A stretch of 64,000 bases of DNA from positions 62,001 to 126,000 of the forward strand of contig NZ_JACYXZ010000002.1 of assembly GCF_014842875.1 (NCBI RefSeq), given 5' to 3'. Shown here in pieces: positions 36,783 through 45,528 of this stretch (position 1 is the stretch's first letter; every line of letters begins with the position of its first letter). Both the position numbers and the translations under genes were made by a program. Under the pieces are notes generated by a model. That model did no database searches, was not told where the DNA came from, and saw only the letters and a program-made list of their open reading frames with translations. The DNA comes from Nocardioides donggukensis. Its GTDB lineage: Bacteria > Actinomycetota > Actinomycetes > Propionibacteriales > Nocardioidaceae.

Positions 36783-37595
36783 ATGCCCGCCCCACCCCCA
36801 GTCCCACCCGCCGAGGACCTCGACGACGCCCTCGACGACGCCCGGCCGCGCGACGACCTCCGGCACCCCGTGAGGCTGGCCGGCCCGCCCCGGCGCGTGG
36901 TCTCCCTGGTCCCGTCGATCACCGAGTCCCTGGCGGCGACCGTCCCGGAAGCGCTGGCCGGGGCGACCGACTGGTGCACCCATCCGGCGGATCTCGACGT
37001 GCCGCGCGTGCGGGGCACCAAGAACCCCGACCTCGCCGCGATCGTCGACCTGACGCCCGACCTTGTGATCGCCAACCAGGAGGAGAACCGCGAGCTCGAC
37101 GTACGCCGGCTGCGCGAGCGCGGGATCGAGGTCTGGGTGACCGTGACCGAGACGCTGGACGGCGCGCTCGCCTCGCTCGGCCGGCTCTTCGACGAGGCGT
37201 TCGGGGTGGCGCCGCCGTGGCTGGCCGAGGCGGCGACCGAGTGGGCGTCGCCGGGCGAGCCGCTGGGCCGGGCCTCGGTCGCCATCTGGCGGGACCCGTG
37301 GATGGTCGTCGGCCGGGACACCTTCACCGGCGACCTGCTCGCGCGGCTCGGCCTGGCCAACGTCCACGCCGACGCGCCGGACCGCTACCCAGCCGTGGAG
37401 GTGGCCGACATCGAGGCCCGGCACCCGGACGTGGTGCTGCTCCCGGACGAGCCGTACGTCTTCACCGCTGACGACGGCCCGGAGGCCTTCACGGTCCCCA
37501 CCCGCCTGGTGAGCGGCCGGCTGCTCACGTGGTACGGCCCCTCACTGGTCGGGGCGCGGTCCGCCCTGGTGGCGGCCGTGGCGCCGGTCCGCTAG
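36783..37595 (+). CDS. TroA/BtuF-like helical-backbone metal receptor protein, no signal peptide
   Basis: A 270-residue protein of the BtuF/TroA fold: VVSLVPSITESLAATVPEAL begins the first lobe, LTPDLVIANQEENR the ligand cleft, and VADIEARHPDVVLLPDEPYVF the second lobe. BtuF binds cobalamin in the periplasm, but this protein lacks a signal peptide or lipobox, so it is probably cytosolic. It lies 75 bp upstream of the B12-dependent IcmF start, and its stop abuts the palindromic operator. A role in cobalamin binding or delivery is plausible but unproven. Confidence 0.7.
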   Translation: MPAPPPVPPAEDLDDALDDARPRDDLRHPVRLAGPPRRVVSLVPSITESLAATVPEALAGATDWCTHPADLDVPRVRGTKNPDLAAIVDLTPDLVIANQEENRELDVRRLRERGIEVWVTVTETLDGALASLGRLFDEAFGVAPPWLAEAATEWASPGEPLGRASVAIWRDPWMVVGRDTFTGDLLARLGLANVHADAPDRYPAVEVADIEARHPDVVLLPDEPYVFTADDGPEAFTVPTRLVSGRLLTWYGPSLVGARSALVAAVAPVR

Positions 37596-37619
37596 AATTA
37601 CTAGGACGTCCTACTAATT
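37596..37619. promoter_or_regulatory. 24-bp palindromic operator upstream of icmF
   Basis: A near-perfect palindrome centred on TAGGACGTCCTA (one mismatched pair, AATTAC versus GTAATT arms) begins one base after the TroA-like stop codon. Its AT-rich arms stand out in this GC-rich region. Size and symmetry suit a TetR- or other dimeric repressor controlling the acyl-CoA mutase. No regulator gene adjoins. Confidence 0.7.
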
Positions 37620-37669
37620 TCGCGGGCCGCCCGACCGACGCCGTGCCCGCTCCCCAGGGAGAGCCACCC

Positions 37670-40600
37670 GTGAGCGACCTGCACACCCCCGTGAACCCGG
37701 TCCGCTTCGTGACCGCCTCGAGCCTCTTCGACGGCCACGACGCCTCGATCAACATCATGCGCCGGATCCTGCAGAGCCAGGGCGCCGAGGTCGTGCACCT
37801 CGGTCACAACCGCAGCGTCGCCGAGGTGGTCGACGCCTGCCTCGAGGAGGACGTGCAGGGCGTCGCCGTCTCCTCCTACCAGGGCGGCCACGTCGAGTAC
37901 TTCGAGTACCTCGTCTCCTCCCTGCGCGAGCGCGGCGCCGGGCATGTCAAGGTGTACGGCGGCGGGGGCGGCGTGATCGTCCACGACGAGATCGAGCGGC
38001 TCCGCGCGTCCGGGGTGACGATCTTCAGCCCCGAGGACGGCCAGCGGATGGGCCTGGTGGGGATGATCAACTCCATGGTCCGCGACTGCGACCTCGACCT
38101 GTGGGCGCTGGGCCAGGCCCCGGCCGAGGCGGTCGTCGCCGGCGACCGGGCGTCGGTGGCGCGGGCGATCACCGGTGCCGAGCAGGGGGACCTGCCCGAG
38201 GACATGCTGGCCGCGCTGCGCGACGCCGCCGCGGCGCGGACCATCCCGGTGCTGGGCATCACGGGCACCGGAGGCTCCGGCAAGTCCAGCCTCACCGACG
38301 AGCTGGTCCGTCGGTTCCGCGTCGACCAGCAGGACAAGCTGCGGGTCGCGGTGGTCGCCGTCGACCCGACCCGCCGCCGCGGCGGCGGAGCCCTGCTGGG
38401 GGACCGGATCCGGATGAACTCCCTCGACGGGGACCGGGTCCTCTTCCGCAGCGTCGCCACCCGGGGCAGCCGCGAGCTCCCCGAGCACCTCGACGACGTG
38501 ATCACCGTGCTCAAGGCGGCCGGCTTCGACCTGGTCGTCGTCGAGACCCCCGGCATCGGCCAGGGGGACGCCGGGATCCTGCCCCACGTCGACCTGCCGA
38601 TCTACGTCATGACCCCCGAGTTCGGCGCCGCCTCGCAGCTGGAGAAGATCGACATGCTCGACTTCGCCGAGGTCGTCGCGATCAACAAGTTCGAGCGTCG
38701 CGGCGCCCTCGACGCGATGCGGGACGTGGGCCGGCAGCTGGTCCGCAACCGGGAGGCCTTCGGCAAGCGGCCCGAGGACATGCCGGTCTTCGGCACCAGC
38801 GCCGCGACGTTCAACGACGACGGCGTCACCGCCCTCTACCAGCACCTGCGCGGGCTCCTGCAGGAGCGCGGGCTGCCCGTGGAGGAGGGCACGCTGCCGG
38901 CGGTCGACGTCCGGCACTCCAGCGGCATCGCCCAGGTGGTGCCCACCGACCGGGTCCGCTACCTGGCCGAGATCACCGAGACGATCCGCGGCTACCACGC
39001 CCGCACCGACGAGCTGGCCGAGGCCGCCCGCCGGGTGCAGCGGCTCGAGGCGGTGCACGCCGAGCTGGTCGAGGGTGGTTTCGAGACGGGCGCTGGGGCG
39101 CCCTCCTCAACCACCGGGGTCGAGGGTGGTTTCGAGACGGGCGCTGGGGCGCCCTCCTCAACCACCGGGGTCGAGGTGCCCTCCTCAACCACCGGGGTCG
39201 AGGCGCCCTCCTCAACCACCGGGGGCGGGGCGCCCTCCTCAACCACCGGGGCGGCGGACGCGGTCGGTCGGCTCCTCGAGCAGGCCCGCAAGGACCTCCC
39301 GCACGAGCTGGCCGACCAGGTCGCCGGCTGGGCCGACGTCGTCGAGTCCTACTCCGGGGACGAGCAGGTCGTGGTCGTCCGCGACAAGGAGATCCACACG
39401 AAGCTGACCCGGGAGTCGCTCTCGGGCAACAAGATCCGGCGGGTGTCGCTGCCGCGCTGGACCGACCACGGCGAGCTGGTCCGGTTCTGGCGCCGGGAGA
39501 ACCTGCCCGGCCACTTCCCGTTCACGGCCGGCGTCTTCAAGTTCAAGCGCGACGGCGAGGACCCGGCCCGGATGTTCGCCGGCGAGGGCGACCCCTTCCG
39601 GACCAACCGCCGCTTCAAGCTGCTCTCCCACGACGGCGAGGCGACCCGGCTCTCGACCGCGTTCGACTCGGTCACCCTCTACGGCCGCGACCCGGACCCG
39701 CGCCCCGACGTCTACGGCAAGGTCGGCACCTCGGGTGTCTCGGTCGCGACGCTGGACGACATGAAGGCGCTGTACGACGGCTTCGACCTGACCGCGCCCG
39801 ACACCAGCGTGAGCATGACGATCAACGGCCCGGCCCCGACCGTGCTGGCGTTCTTCCTCAACACCGTCGCCGACCAGCAGGTCGAGAAGTTCACCGCCGA
39901 GCACGGCCGGGAGCCGGACGCCGAGGAGCGCGCGCTGCTCGCCGCCGACGGCCTGGCGCAGGTGCGAGGCACGGTCCAGGCCGACATCCTCAAGGAGGAC
40001 CAGGGCCAGAACACTTGCCTGTTCTCGACGGAGTTCTCCCTGCGGATGATGGCCGACATCCAGGAGTGGTTCATCCAGCACAAGGTGCGGAACTTCTACT
40101 CGGTGTCGATCTCCGGCTACCACATCGCCGAGGCCGGGGCGAACCCCATCAGCCAGCTCGCGTTCACGCTCGCCAACGGCTTCACCTACGTCGAGGCCTA
40201 CCTGGCGCGCGGCATGGACATCGACGACTTCGCGCCGAACCTGTCGTTCTTCTTCTCCAACGGCATGGACCCGGAGTACTCGGTCATCGGCCGGGTCGCC
40301 CGCCGGATCTGGGCGGTGGCGATGCGCGACAAGTACGGCGCGAACGAGCGCAGCCAGAAGCTGAAGTACCACGTCCAGACCAGCGGCCGCTCCCTGCACG
40401 CCCAGGAGATGGACTTCAACGACATCCGCACCACGCTGCAGGCCCTGATCGCGATCTACGACAACGCCAACAGCCTGCACACCAACGCCTACGACGAGGC
40501 CGTCACCACCCCGTCGGAGGAGTCGGTGCGCCGGGCCCTCGCGATCCAGATGATCATCAACAAGGAGTGGGGCATGGCGATGAACGAGAACCCCCTCCAG

Positions 40601-41068
40601 GGGTCCTTCGTCATCGACGAGCTCACGGACCTCGTCGAGGCCGCGGTGCTGGCCGAGTTCGACCGGATCAGCGAGCGCGGCGGCGTCCTCGGGGCCATGG
40701 AGACCGGCTACCAGCGCGGCCGGATCCAGGACGAGTCGATGCTCTACGAGCACCGCAAGCACGACGGCTCGCTGCCGATCGTCGGGGTGAACACGTTCCG
40801 CAAGCCCGAGTCCGGCGATGGCACCCCGGACCACATCGAGCTGGCCCGGGCCACCGAGTCCGAGAAGGAGTCACAGCTGACCCGGGTGCGCGACTTCCAG
40901 GAGACGCACCGCACCGAGGGCGAGCAGGCCCTGGCCAGGCTCAAGGAGGCCGCCATCGGCGGGGAGAACGTCTTCGCCGTGCTGATGGACGCCGCCCGCG
41001 TCTGCTCGCTGCAGCAGGTCACCGAGGCGTTCTTCGAGGTGGGTGGGCAGTACCGCCGCAACGTGTGA
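37670..41068 (+). CDS. icmF: Fused acyl-CoA mutase IcmF (isobutyryl-CoA mutase type)
   Basis: A 1132-residue fusion: B12-binding domain (residues 10-140, cobalamin His23 in DGHDASIN), MeaI-type G-protein chaperone (P-loop TGTGGSGKSS near 199-208), then the TIM-barrel mutase domain. IcmF interconverts isobutyryl- and n-butyryl-CoA, or isovaleryl/pivalyl-CoA, with adenosylcobalamin; the G domain loads and repairs the cofactor. Between the G domain and the mutase (residues about 467-527) is a 61-residue insert of GGFETGAGAPSSTTG-type repeats, encoded by palindromic repeat DNA, in frame. GTG 37670 has AGGGAGAG upstream; the longer frame to 37529 crosses the operator. It probably belongs to branched-chain acid catabolism. 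Confidence 0.92.
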   Translation: MSDLHTPVNPVRFVTASSLFDGHDASINIMRRILQSQGAEVVHLGHNRSVAEVVDACLEEDVQGVAVSSYQGGHVEYFEYLVSSLRERGAGHVKVYGGGGGVIVHDEIERLRASGVTIFSPEDGQRMGLVGMINSMVRDCDLDLWALGQAPAEAVVAGDRASVARAITGAEQGDLPEDMLAALRDAAAARTIPVLGITGTGGSGKSSLTDELVRRFRVDQQDKLRVAVVAVDPTRRRGGGALLGDRIRMNSLDGDRVLFRSVATRGSRELPEHLDDVITVLKAAGFDLVVVETPGIGQGDAGILPHVDLPIYVMTPEFGAASQLEKIDMLDFAEVVAINKFERRGALDAMRDVGRQLVRNREAFGKRPEDMPVFGTSAATFNDDGVTALYQHLRGLLQERGLPVEEGTLPAVDVRHSSGIAQVVPTDRVRYLAEITETIRGYHARTDELAEAARRVQRLEAVHAELVEGGFETGAGAPSSTTGVEGGFETGAGAPSSTTGVEVPSSTTGVEAPSSTTGGGAPSSTTGAADAVGRLLEQARKDLPHELADQVAGWADVVESYSGDEQVVVVRDKEIHTKLTRESLSGNKIRRVSLPRWTDHGELVRFWRRENLPGHFPFTAGVFKFKRDGEDPARMFAGEGDPFRTNRRFKLLSHDGEATRLSTAFDSVTLYGRDPDPRPDVYGKVGTSGVSVATLDDMKALYDGFDLTAPDTSVSMTINGPAPTVLAFFLNTVADQQVEKFTAEHGREPDAEERALLAADGLAQVRGTVQADILKEDQGQNTCLFSTEFSLRMMADIQEWFIQHKVRNFYSVSISGYHIAEAGANPISQLAFTLANGFTYVEAYLARGMDIDDFAPNLSFFFSNGMDPEYSVIGRVARRIWAVAMRDKYGANERSQKLKYHVQTSGRSLHAQEMDFNDIRTTLQALIAIYDNANSLHTNAYDEAVTTPSEESVRRALAIQMIINKEWGMAMNENPLQGSFVIDELTDLVEAAVLAEFDRISERGGVLGAMETGYQRGRIQDESMLYEHRKHDGSLPIVGVNTFRKPESGDGTPDHIELARATESEKESQLTRVRDFQETHRTEGEQALARLKEAAIGGENVFAVLMDAARVCSLQQVTEAFFEVGGQYRRNV
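39068..39250 (+). repeat. In-frame palindromic repeats inside icmF
   Basis: Two 51-bp units (39068-39118, 39119-39169) are followed by three 27-bp partial units (39170-39250). All are multiples of three, so the frame is kept. Reverse-complemented, each full unit runs from GGTGGTTGAGGAG to CTCGAAACC, sharing its ends with the intergenic array at 55.3 kb. Confidence 0.85.
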
Positions 41069-41188
41069 GGCGACCACCGGTAGGCTGACGCCTGCACCAC
41101 TGACCCACTCGACCCGAAAAAGGCTGACGCAGACCTCCATGGACGGCCCGCATAGTCCCCGGCTCTCCCAGCCCTCCGAGCAGCAGCC

Positions 41189-42547
41189 ATGATCGAGTCG
41201 CTCCTGCTCGGCGCCTCCCTCCTGCTGATCCTGGCCTGTGGCCTCTTCGTGGCCGCCGAGTTCGCGCTGGTCACGGTCGACCGGAGCGCCGTGGACAAGG
41301 CGGCCGAGGAGGGGGACGCCGGTGCCCTCGGGGTCCAGAAGGCCCTGCGCTCGCTGTCCACCCAGCTCTCCGGCGCCCAGGTCGGGATCACGGTCACGAA
41401 CCTCGCGATCGGCTACCTCGCCGAGCCGGCGATCGCCGAGCTGATCGGTGACCCGCTGCGGGCGCTCGGCCTGCCGGAGGGCGGCGTCCGCCCGGTCGCG
41501 CTCACGGTGGCGCTGACGCTGAGCACCGCCCTGACGATGATCTTCGGGGAGCTGGTGCCGAAGAACATCGCGATCGCCCGCCCGCTCGCGACCGCCCGGA
41601 GGACGGCGCCGTTCCAGCGTGCCTTCACGACCGCGAACGGGCCCGCGATCCGGTTCCTCAACGGCTCGGCCAACATGATCGTGCGTCGGCTCGGGATGGA
41701 GCCCCAGGAGGAGCTGCGCTCGGCCCGGAGCTCGACCGAGCTGGCCTCGCTCATCCAGCGCTCCGCCGACCAGGGCACGCTCGACGCGGACACCGCGGAG
41801 CTGATGGAGCGCTCGGTCGAGTTCGGCAGCCGCACGGCCGGGGAGATCATGACTCCCCGGGTGCGCACCACCAGCCTGGACTCCACGGACCGGGCCAGTG
41901 CGGTGATCGAGCTGGCGCGCAGCACCGGGCACTCCCGCTTCCCGGTGCTCGACGAGGCGGAGACCGTGGTCGGGACCGTGCACGTCAAGCACGCCGTCGC
42001 GCTCCCGGTGCACGAGCGGGCCACGGCCCGGGTCCGCAACATCATGGTCCGTCCGATCGTGGTGCCCGACTCGCTGCGCCTCGACCCGCTGCTCCAGCTG
42101 CTGCGCCGGGACGGCTTCCAGATGGCGGTCGTGCTCGACGAGTACGGCGGCCAGGCCGGCATCGTCACCCTCGAGGACGTCGTGGAGGAGATCGTCGGCG
42201 ACATCTCCGACGAGCACGACCGGCTCGGCTCCCGGGGACGACAGCGTCGGGACGGCTCGTGGTCGCTGTCCGGGCTGCTGCGGCCCGACGAGATCGAGGA
42301 CCTGACCGGGATCACCCTGCCCGAGCACGAGGACTACGACACGCTCGCCGGCCTGGTGCTGCGCGAGCTGGGCAGGATCCCGGTGGCCGGTGACATCGCG
42401 GAGGTCGTCCTGCCGGCCCGGCTCGACGACGAGGACGAGGAGCTGCCCCAGCAGGTCGCCGTACTCAAGGTCGAGCACATGGACGGGCTCCGGGTCGACC
42501 GGGTCCGGCTGACCGTGTCCGAGCAGGAGGCGGCCGACGATGAGTGA
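41189..42547 (+). CDS. CNNM/CorC-family membrane protein (TlyC-like), first copy
   Basis: A 452-residue protein: a CNNM transmembrane domain (residues 1-190, with FGELVPKNIAIARP), paired CBS domains (about 210-335, GRSTGHSRFPVLDE-type) and a C-terminal CorC/HlyC transporter-associated domain (about 350-440). Related proteins export or regulate magnesium (MpfA in Staphylococcus). It overlaps the next paralogue by 8 bp, so the two are co-translated and may form a heteromer, as is common in actinobacteria. The ribosome binding site is weak. Confidence 0.85.
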   Translation: MIESLLLGASLLLILACGLFVAAEFALVTVDRSAVDKAAEEGDAGALGVQKALRSLSTQLSGAQVGITVTNLAIGYLAEPAIAELIGDPLRALGLPEGGVRPVALTVALTLSTALTMIFGELVPKNIAIARPLATARRTAPFQRAFTTANGPAIRFLNGSANMIVRRLGMEPQEELRSARSSTELASLIQRSADQGTLDADTAELMERSVEFGSRTAGEIMTPRVRTTSLDSTDRASAVIELARSTGHSRFPVLDEAETVVGTVHVKHAVALPVHERATARVRNIMVRPIVVPDSLRLDPLLQLLRRDGFQMAVVLDEYGGQAGIVTLEDVVEEIVGDISDEHDRLGSRGRQRRDGSWSLSGLLRPDEIEDLTGITLPEHEDYDTLAGLVLRELGRIPVAGDIAEVVLPARLDDEDEELPQQVAVLKVEHMDGLRVDRVRLTVSEQEAADDE

Positions 42548-43592
42548 CTACACCGCCCTCCTGGTGGCCGTGGTGCTGCTGGCGCTGAACGCGTTCTTCG
42601 TCGGCGCCGAGTTCGCCCTGATCTCGGCGCGGCGGACCCAGATCGAGCCCCGGGCCGCCGCCGGGTCGTCCATGGCGCGCACCACGCTGCGGGCCATGGA
42701 GAACGTGTCCCTGGTCATGGCCGGCGCCCAGCTCGGGATCACGATCTGCTCGCTGGGTCTCGGTGCCGTCGGTGAGCCCGCCGTCGCCCACCTGATCGAG
42801 CCGGGGCTGGAGCGGATCGGGGCCCCGCCCGAGCTGCTGCACCCGATCGCGTTCATGATCGCGCTGGCGATCGTGGTCTACCTGCACGTGGTGCTGGGGG
42901 AGATGGTCCCGAAGAACATCGCGCTCGCCGGGCCGGACCGGGCCGCGCTCATGCTGGGTCCGCCCATGATGGGCATCGTCACGCTGCTGCGGCCGTTCAT
43001 CGTCGCGCTCAACGCGATCGCGAACGCCACCCTGCGGCTGATGCGGATCGAGCCCCGCGACGAGGTGGCCTCGGCGTTCACGCGCGAGGAGGTGGCCGCG
43101 CTGGTGGAGGAGTCCCGGGGCGAGGGACTGCTGGCCGCCGAGGAGTACGACCGCCTCGCCGGAGCCCTGGGCTTCACCGAGCGCACGGTCACCTCGGTGC
43201 TGCTCCCGCTGGACCGGCTGACGACCCTGCCCCGCGGGGCGACGACCGCCGACGTCGAGGACCTGTGCGCGAGCACCGGGTTCTCGCGCTTCCCCGTGCT
43301 CGGCGAGGACGGGATGCCGGTCGGCTACCTGCACATCAAGGACGCGCTCGAGCCGGACCCGGAGCAGCGGGCCCGCCCAATCGACCAGAAGTGGGTGCAC
43401 GCGTTCGCCAACGTCGGCCAGCACGAGGTGCTGCACGAGGCGTTGGAGACCCTGCAGCGCAAGGGGGCGCACATGGCGCGGGTCGTCGACGCGGAGGGAG
43501 CCACCCTGGGGCTGGTGACCCTCGAGGACGTGCTCGAGGAGCTGGTGGGCGAGATCCGGGACGCCGCCCACCTCGACGACGCCACGTCGTGA
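42540..43592 (+). CDS. CNNM/CorC-family membrane protein, second copy
   Basis: A 350-residue paralogue of the upstream gene with the CNNM domain (ALNAFFVGAEFALISARR, LGEMVPKNIALAGP) and CBS pair (STGFSRFPVLGEDG, TLEDVLEELVGEI). It lacks the C-terminal CorC_HlyC domain, which only the first protein carries. The start codon lies inside the end of the first gene. Probable role in Mg or Co ion transport at the membrane, by family. Confidence 0.85.
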   Translation: MSDYTALLVAVVLLALNAFFVGAEFALISARRTQIEPRAAAGSSMARTTLRAMENVSLVMAGAQLGITICSLGLGAVGEPAVAHLIEPGLERIGAPPELLHPIAFMIALAIVVYLHVVLGEMVPKNIALAGPDRAALMLGPPMMGIVTLLRPFIVALNAIANATLRLMRIEPRDEVASAFTREEVAALVEESRGEGLLAAEEYDRLAGALGFTERTVTSVLLPLDRLTTLPRGATTADVEDLCASTGFSRFPVLGEDGMPVGYLHIKDALEPDPEQRARPIDQKWVHAFANVGQHEVLHEALETLQRKGAHMARVVDAEGATLGLVTLEDVLEELVGEIRDAAHLDDATS

Positions 43593-43677
43593 GCACCGGC
43601 GTCGCGCCGGTGCCGCCCCGGTGGCGGCTAGGGTGACTCGCGTCAGCCGAGCTTCGCAGAGAGTTGGTCACCAGGAC

Positions 43678-44304
43678 GTGCAGGACACCTCGAGCAGCCG
43701 TCGCGTCTGGACGGTGCCCAACCTGCTGAGCATGGCCCGGCTGGCGGGTGTGCCGGTGTTCCTGTGGCTCGTCCTGGGCCCGGAGTGGGACGGCTGGGCG
43801 CTCGTGCTGCTCATGGTCTCCGGCGTCACCGACTACCTCGACGGCTACCTCGCCCGCAGGCTCGACCAGTACTCCACCCTCGGGGAGATCCTCGACCCGG
43901 TCGCGGACCGGCTCTACATCCTCGCGGTGGTCGTCGGGCTCGCCCTGCGCGACATCATCCCCTGGTGGGTCGCCCTGCTGCTGCCGCTGCGCGACCTCCT
44001 GCTGTGGGGTCTGGTGCCGATCCTGCGGACCCGTGGCTACAGCGCCCTCCCGGTGCACTTCCTGGGCAAGGCGGCCACGTTCAACCTGCTCTACGCCTTC
44101 CCGCTGCTGCTGCTCGGTGACGGCGAGGGCACGGTGGCCACGCTGGCCGAGGTCTTCGGCTGGTCGTTCGCCTTCTGGGGGATCGGGCTCTACTGGTGGG
44201 CCGGCATGCTCTACGCCTGGCAGGTGCGCAGACTGCTGGCGGAGACCGAGCGTCGGCCCGCGCGCCCGAAGGGCGACGACGGATCCGACCCGGGGGACGG
44301 CTGA
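43678..44304 (+). CDS. CDP-alcohol phosphatidyltransferase (PgsA2-like)
   Basis: A 208-residue membrane enzyme with the CDP-alcohol phosphatidyltransferase signature D-G-x2-A-R-x8-G-x3-D-x3-D, visible as DGYLARRLDQYS followed by GEILDPVADR, and about six helices. It transfers a phosphatidyl group from CDP-diacylglycerol to an alcohol. Gene order matches Rv1822 (pgsA2), but whether the product is phosphatidylglycerophosphate or another lipid is undecided. GTG 43678 is chosen; a GTG at 43621 lies in promoter-like sequence. One base separates it from the DUF881 gene. Confidence 0.85.
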   Translation: MQDTSSSRRVWTVPNLLSMARLAGVPVFLWLVLGPEWDGWALVLLMVSGVTDYLDGYLARRLDQYSTLGEILDPVADRLYILAVVVGLALRDIIPWWVALLLPLRDLLLWGLVPILRTRGYSALPVHFLGKAATFNLLYAFPLLLLGDGEGTVATLAEVFGWSFAFWGIGLYWWAGMLYAWQVRRLLAETERRPARPKGDDGSDPGDG

Positions 44305-44305
44305 G

Positions 44306-45199
44306 ATGGCCGGGACCGACCAGGAGCGACGGGTCGCGCCCGGCAGTGGCGCCCCCGACGACGTCACCGACCGGATCCGGATGCCGCTGCTGGACCGCAT
44401 CACCACCGGGGCCCTGGACGAGGAGTACCAGCAGGTCGCCCAGCAGCGCGCCGCGTCGGGGGAGCCGGCCGCGACCCGGTTGCCGCACCGCACGGCGGCC
44501 GTGGTGGTGGCGATCTTCGGGCTCCTGATCGTCACGGCCGCGGTCCAGACCTCCCGCAACGCCGAGGTGGCCGAGGCCGGGCGGGTCGAGCTGATCGACC
44601 AGGTCAACGGGCGTCGCGACGACCTGCGGGCCGCACAGGGCAGGATCAGCGACCTGCGCACCGAGAACGGCGAGCTCGCCGATGCCCGGGAGCGGGTGAT
44701 CACCCAGGAGCGGACCGTGTCCGCGCGCCAGCTGCTGCTGGCCGGCACCACCGGCTACGCCCCTGTGAGCGGCCCGGGTGTGCGGATCACCGTCGACGAC
44801 TCCCCGGACGGGACCAGCGACGGGATCGTCCGGGACGAGGACCTCGCGATCCTGGCGAACGGTCTGTGGACCGCCGGGGCAGAGGCGATCGCCGTCAACG
44901 GACAGCGGCTGACCGGCATCAGCCCGATCCGCAACGTCAACGGCGCGATCCACATCCGCACCCAGCCGCTCCGTCCGCCGTACCAGGTGCTGGCCGTCGG
45001 GAGCCCGAACACGCTCCAGGCCCGGTTCGCCGAGGCGGGCTCGGGTGCGGCGTGGTACGCGCTGGTGCGTACCTTTGGTCTCGAGTTCACCATGGAGAAC
45101 GCGCAGAACCTGTCGCTTCCGGCCGCGCGGCAGCCGACGCTGCGCTCGGCGGTGCAGCTCGCGGACGAGAACGCACCCAAGATCGAGGAGACACCGTGA
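44306..45199 (+). CDS. DUF881 membrane-anchored protein, first copy (Rv1823-like)
   Basis: A 297-residue protein with one transmembrane helix (AVVVAIFGLLIVTAAVQT, near residue 75), a coiled-coil segment (DDLRAAQGRISDLRTENGEL) and an extracytoplasmic DUF881 domain (VSGPGVRITVDDSPDG, GAEAIAVNGQRLTG). The architecture resembles FtsL/MreC-like envelope proteins, but the function is unknown. It is followed by the small basic protein with a GTGA overlap. A second DUF881 gene comes after that, exactly as in the mycobacterial cluster. Confidence 0.85.
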   Translation: MAGTDQERRVAPGSGAPDDVTDRIRMPLLDRITTGALDEEYQQVAQQRAASGEPAATRLPHRTAAVVVAIFGLLIVTAAVQTSRNAEVAEAGRVELIDQVNGRRDDLRAAQGRISDLRTENGELADARERVITQERTVSARQLLLAGTTGYAPVSGPGVRITVDDSPDGTSDGIVRDEDLAILANGLWTAGAEAIAVNGQRLTGISPIRNVNGAIHIRTQPLRPPYQVLAVGSPNTLQARFAEAGSGAAWYALVRTFGLEFTMENAQNLSLPAARQPTLRSAVQLADENAPKIEETP

Positions 45200-45528
45200 T
45201 CGCAGCGCTCGGACTGCTGGTCGGCGTCGTCCTGGGGCTCCTGCTCCAGCCGGACGTGCCGCTCTGGCTCGAGGCCTACCTCCCGATCGCGGTCGTGGCG
45301 GCCCTGGACGCGGTGTTCGGCGCGCTCCGCGCCTACCTCGACGGGATCTTCGACGACAAGGTCTTCGTGGTCTCGTTCTTCAGCAACGTGGTCATCGCCG
45401 CCTCCATCGTCTACCTGGGGGACAAGCTCGGCGTCGGCGGACAGCTCTCGACCGGCGTGATCGTGGTGCTGGGCATCCGGATCTTCTCCAACGCCGCGGC
45501 CATCCGGAGGCACCTGTTCCATGCCTGA
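45196..45528 (+). CDS. sbp: Small basic protein Sbp (DUF1290)
   Basis: A 110-residue protein with three transmembrane helices, typical of the DUF1290 small-basic-protein family (AYLPIAVVAALDAVFGALRA, then VVSFFSNVVIAA). Function unknown; always linked to DUF881 and cell-division genes. GTG 45196 overlaps the previous stop (GTGA), and its end overlaps the second DUF881 gene by 8 bp. Corresponds to Rv1824. Confidence 0.85.
   Translation: MIAALGLLVGVVLGLLLQPDVPLWLEAYLPIAVVAALDAVFGALRAYLDGIFDDKVFVVSFFSNVVIAASIVYLGDKLGVGGQLSTGVIVVLGIRIFSNAAAIRRHLFHA

Noticed and set aside
38101..41088. 995-residue plus-strand ORF in another frame of icmF
   Set aside because: Arg/Ala/Gly-rich shadow of icmF; the icmF frame has clear domains.
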